Source of the DNA: AC-9 sp051984395
Lineage (GTDB): Bacteria; Actinomycetota; Acidimicrobiia; Acidimicrobiales; AC-9
Reading direction: 5' to 3'
Length of the DNA stretch: 7,188 nucleotides
Assembly: GCA_051984395.1 (NCBI GenBank)
Contig: JBPYEZ010000194.1
Coordinates: 1 to 7,188 of the forward strand
The notes beneath the pieces were generated by a model. That model was not told the origin of the DNA, searched no databases, and worked only from the letters and a program-made list of their open reading frames with translations. Made by a program: the position numbers and the translations under genes. How positions within the stretch are numbered: position 1 is the stretch's first letter; each line of letters opens with the position of its first letter. Below are positions 5,667 to 7,188 of the stretch, in pieces.

Positions 5667-5667
<1 letters not shown>
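5362..5667 (+). CDS. groS: Co-chaperonin GroES
   Basis: GroES is the 10-kDa heptameric lid of the GroEL folding chamber, cytoplasmic. The 101-residue product is of normal length. It shows the N-terminal strand LQPLDDRIVVRP, the mobile loop (about 16-34) with the GroEL-contacting hydrophobic segment GLVIP (24-28), EKPQQGEVLAVGPG (33-46), the roof hairpin around 47-57, and the C-terminal YSKYGGTEI...DLLIL strands with DVLAKV. It starts with ATG behind a good ribosome binding site. The basic tail KKGKK ends one base into groEL (TAATG). Expression is expected to follow heat shock through the upstream CIRCE operator. Confidence 0.98.

Positions 5668-7188
<1,521 letters not shown>

Overview
The window is GC-rich and densely coded. 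All convincing genes are on the + strand, joined by 1- to 4-base overlaps or gaps of a few bases. Gene content and order point to a high-GC actinobacterium. A class such as Acidimicrobiia fits, but that is a guess from overall resemblance. From memory, mycobacteria have alr-tsaE-tsaB-rimI-tsaD-groES-groEL1; the window matches this from tsaE onward, with different genes upstream.

Positions 1-1646 hold the 3' part of an alpha/beta hydrolase gene and, overlapping it by four bases, a P1-family (DmpA/NylC-type) self-processing N-terminal-nucleophile hydrolase. After a 67-base gap comes a run of five tightly packed genes (1714-5221): family 4 iron-sulfur uracil-DNA glycosylase, tsaE, tsaB, rimI and tsaD. 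TsaE, TsaB and TsaD make up the complex that puts threonylcarbamoyl on A37 of tRNAs reading ANN codons. The TsaC/Sua5 partner that makes the activated intermediate is not here. RimI is a GNAT-type protein N-acetyltransferase commonly found with tsaB and tsaD. The run probably starts from a promoter whose -10 hexamer lies six bases before the glycosylase GTG codon, which suggests a leaderless mRNA.

Positions 5222-5361 are the control region of the chaperonin operon: a clear -35/-10 pair, a perfect CIRCE operator (binding site of the heat-shock repressor HrcA) overlapping the expected transcription start, and a leader of roughly 87 bases with a 16-base periodic element before the groES ribosome binding site. 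groES (5362-5667) and groEL (5667 to the window end, cut about 40 codons short) follow with a one-base TAATG overlap.

This is a housekeeping region. I found no mobile element, CRISPR array, tRNA or rRNA gene, and no convincing new system. The points worth a second look are small: the leaderless glycosylase/t6A promoter, the phased repeat in the groES leader, a changed residue at the predicted self-cleavage site of the P1 hydrolase, a changed acetyl-CoA loop in RimI, and exclusive use of GTG or TTG starts in every gene before groES whose start is visible.
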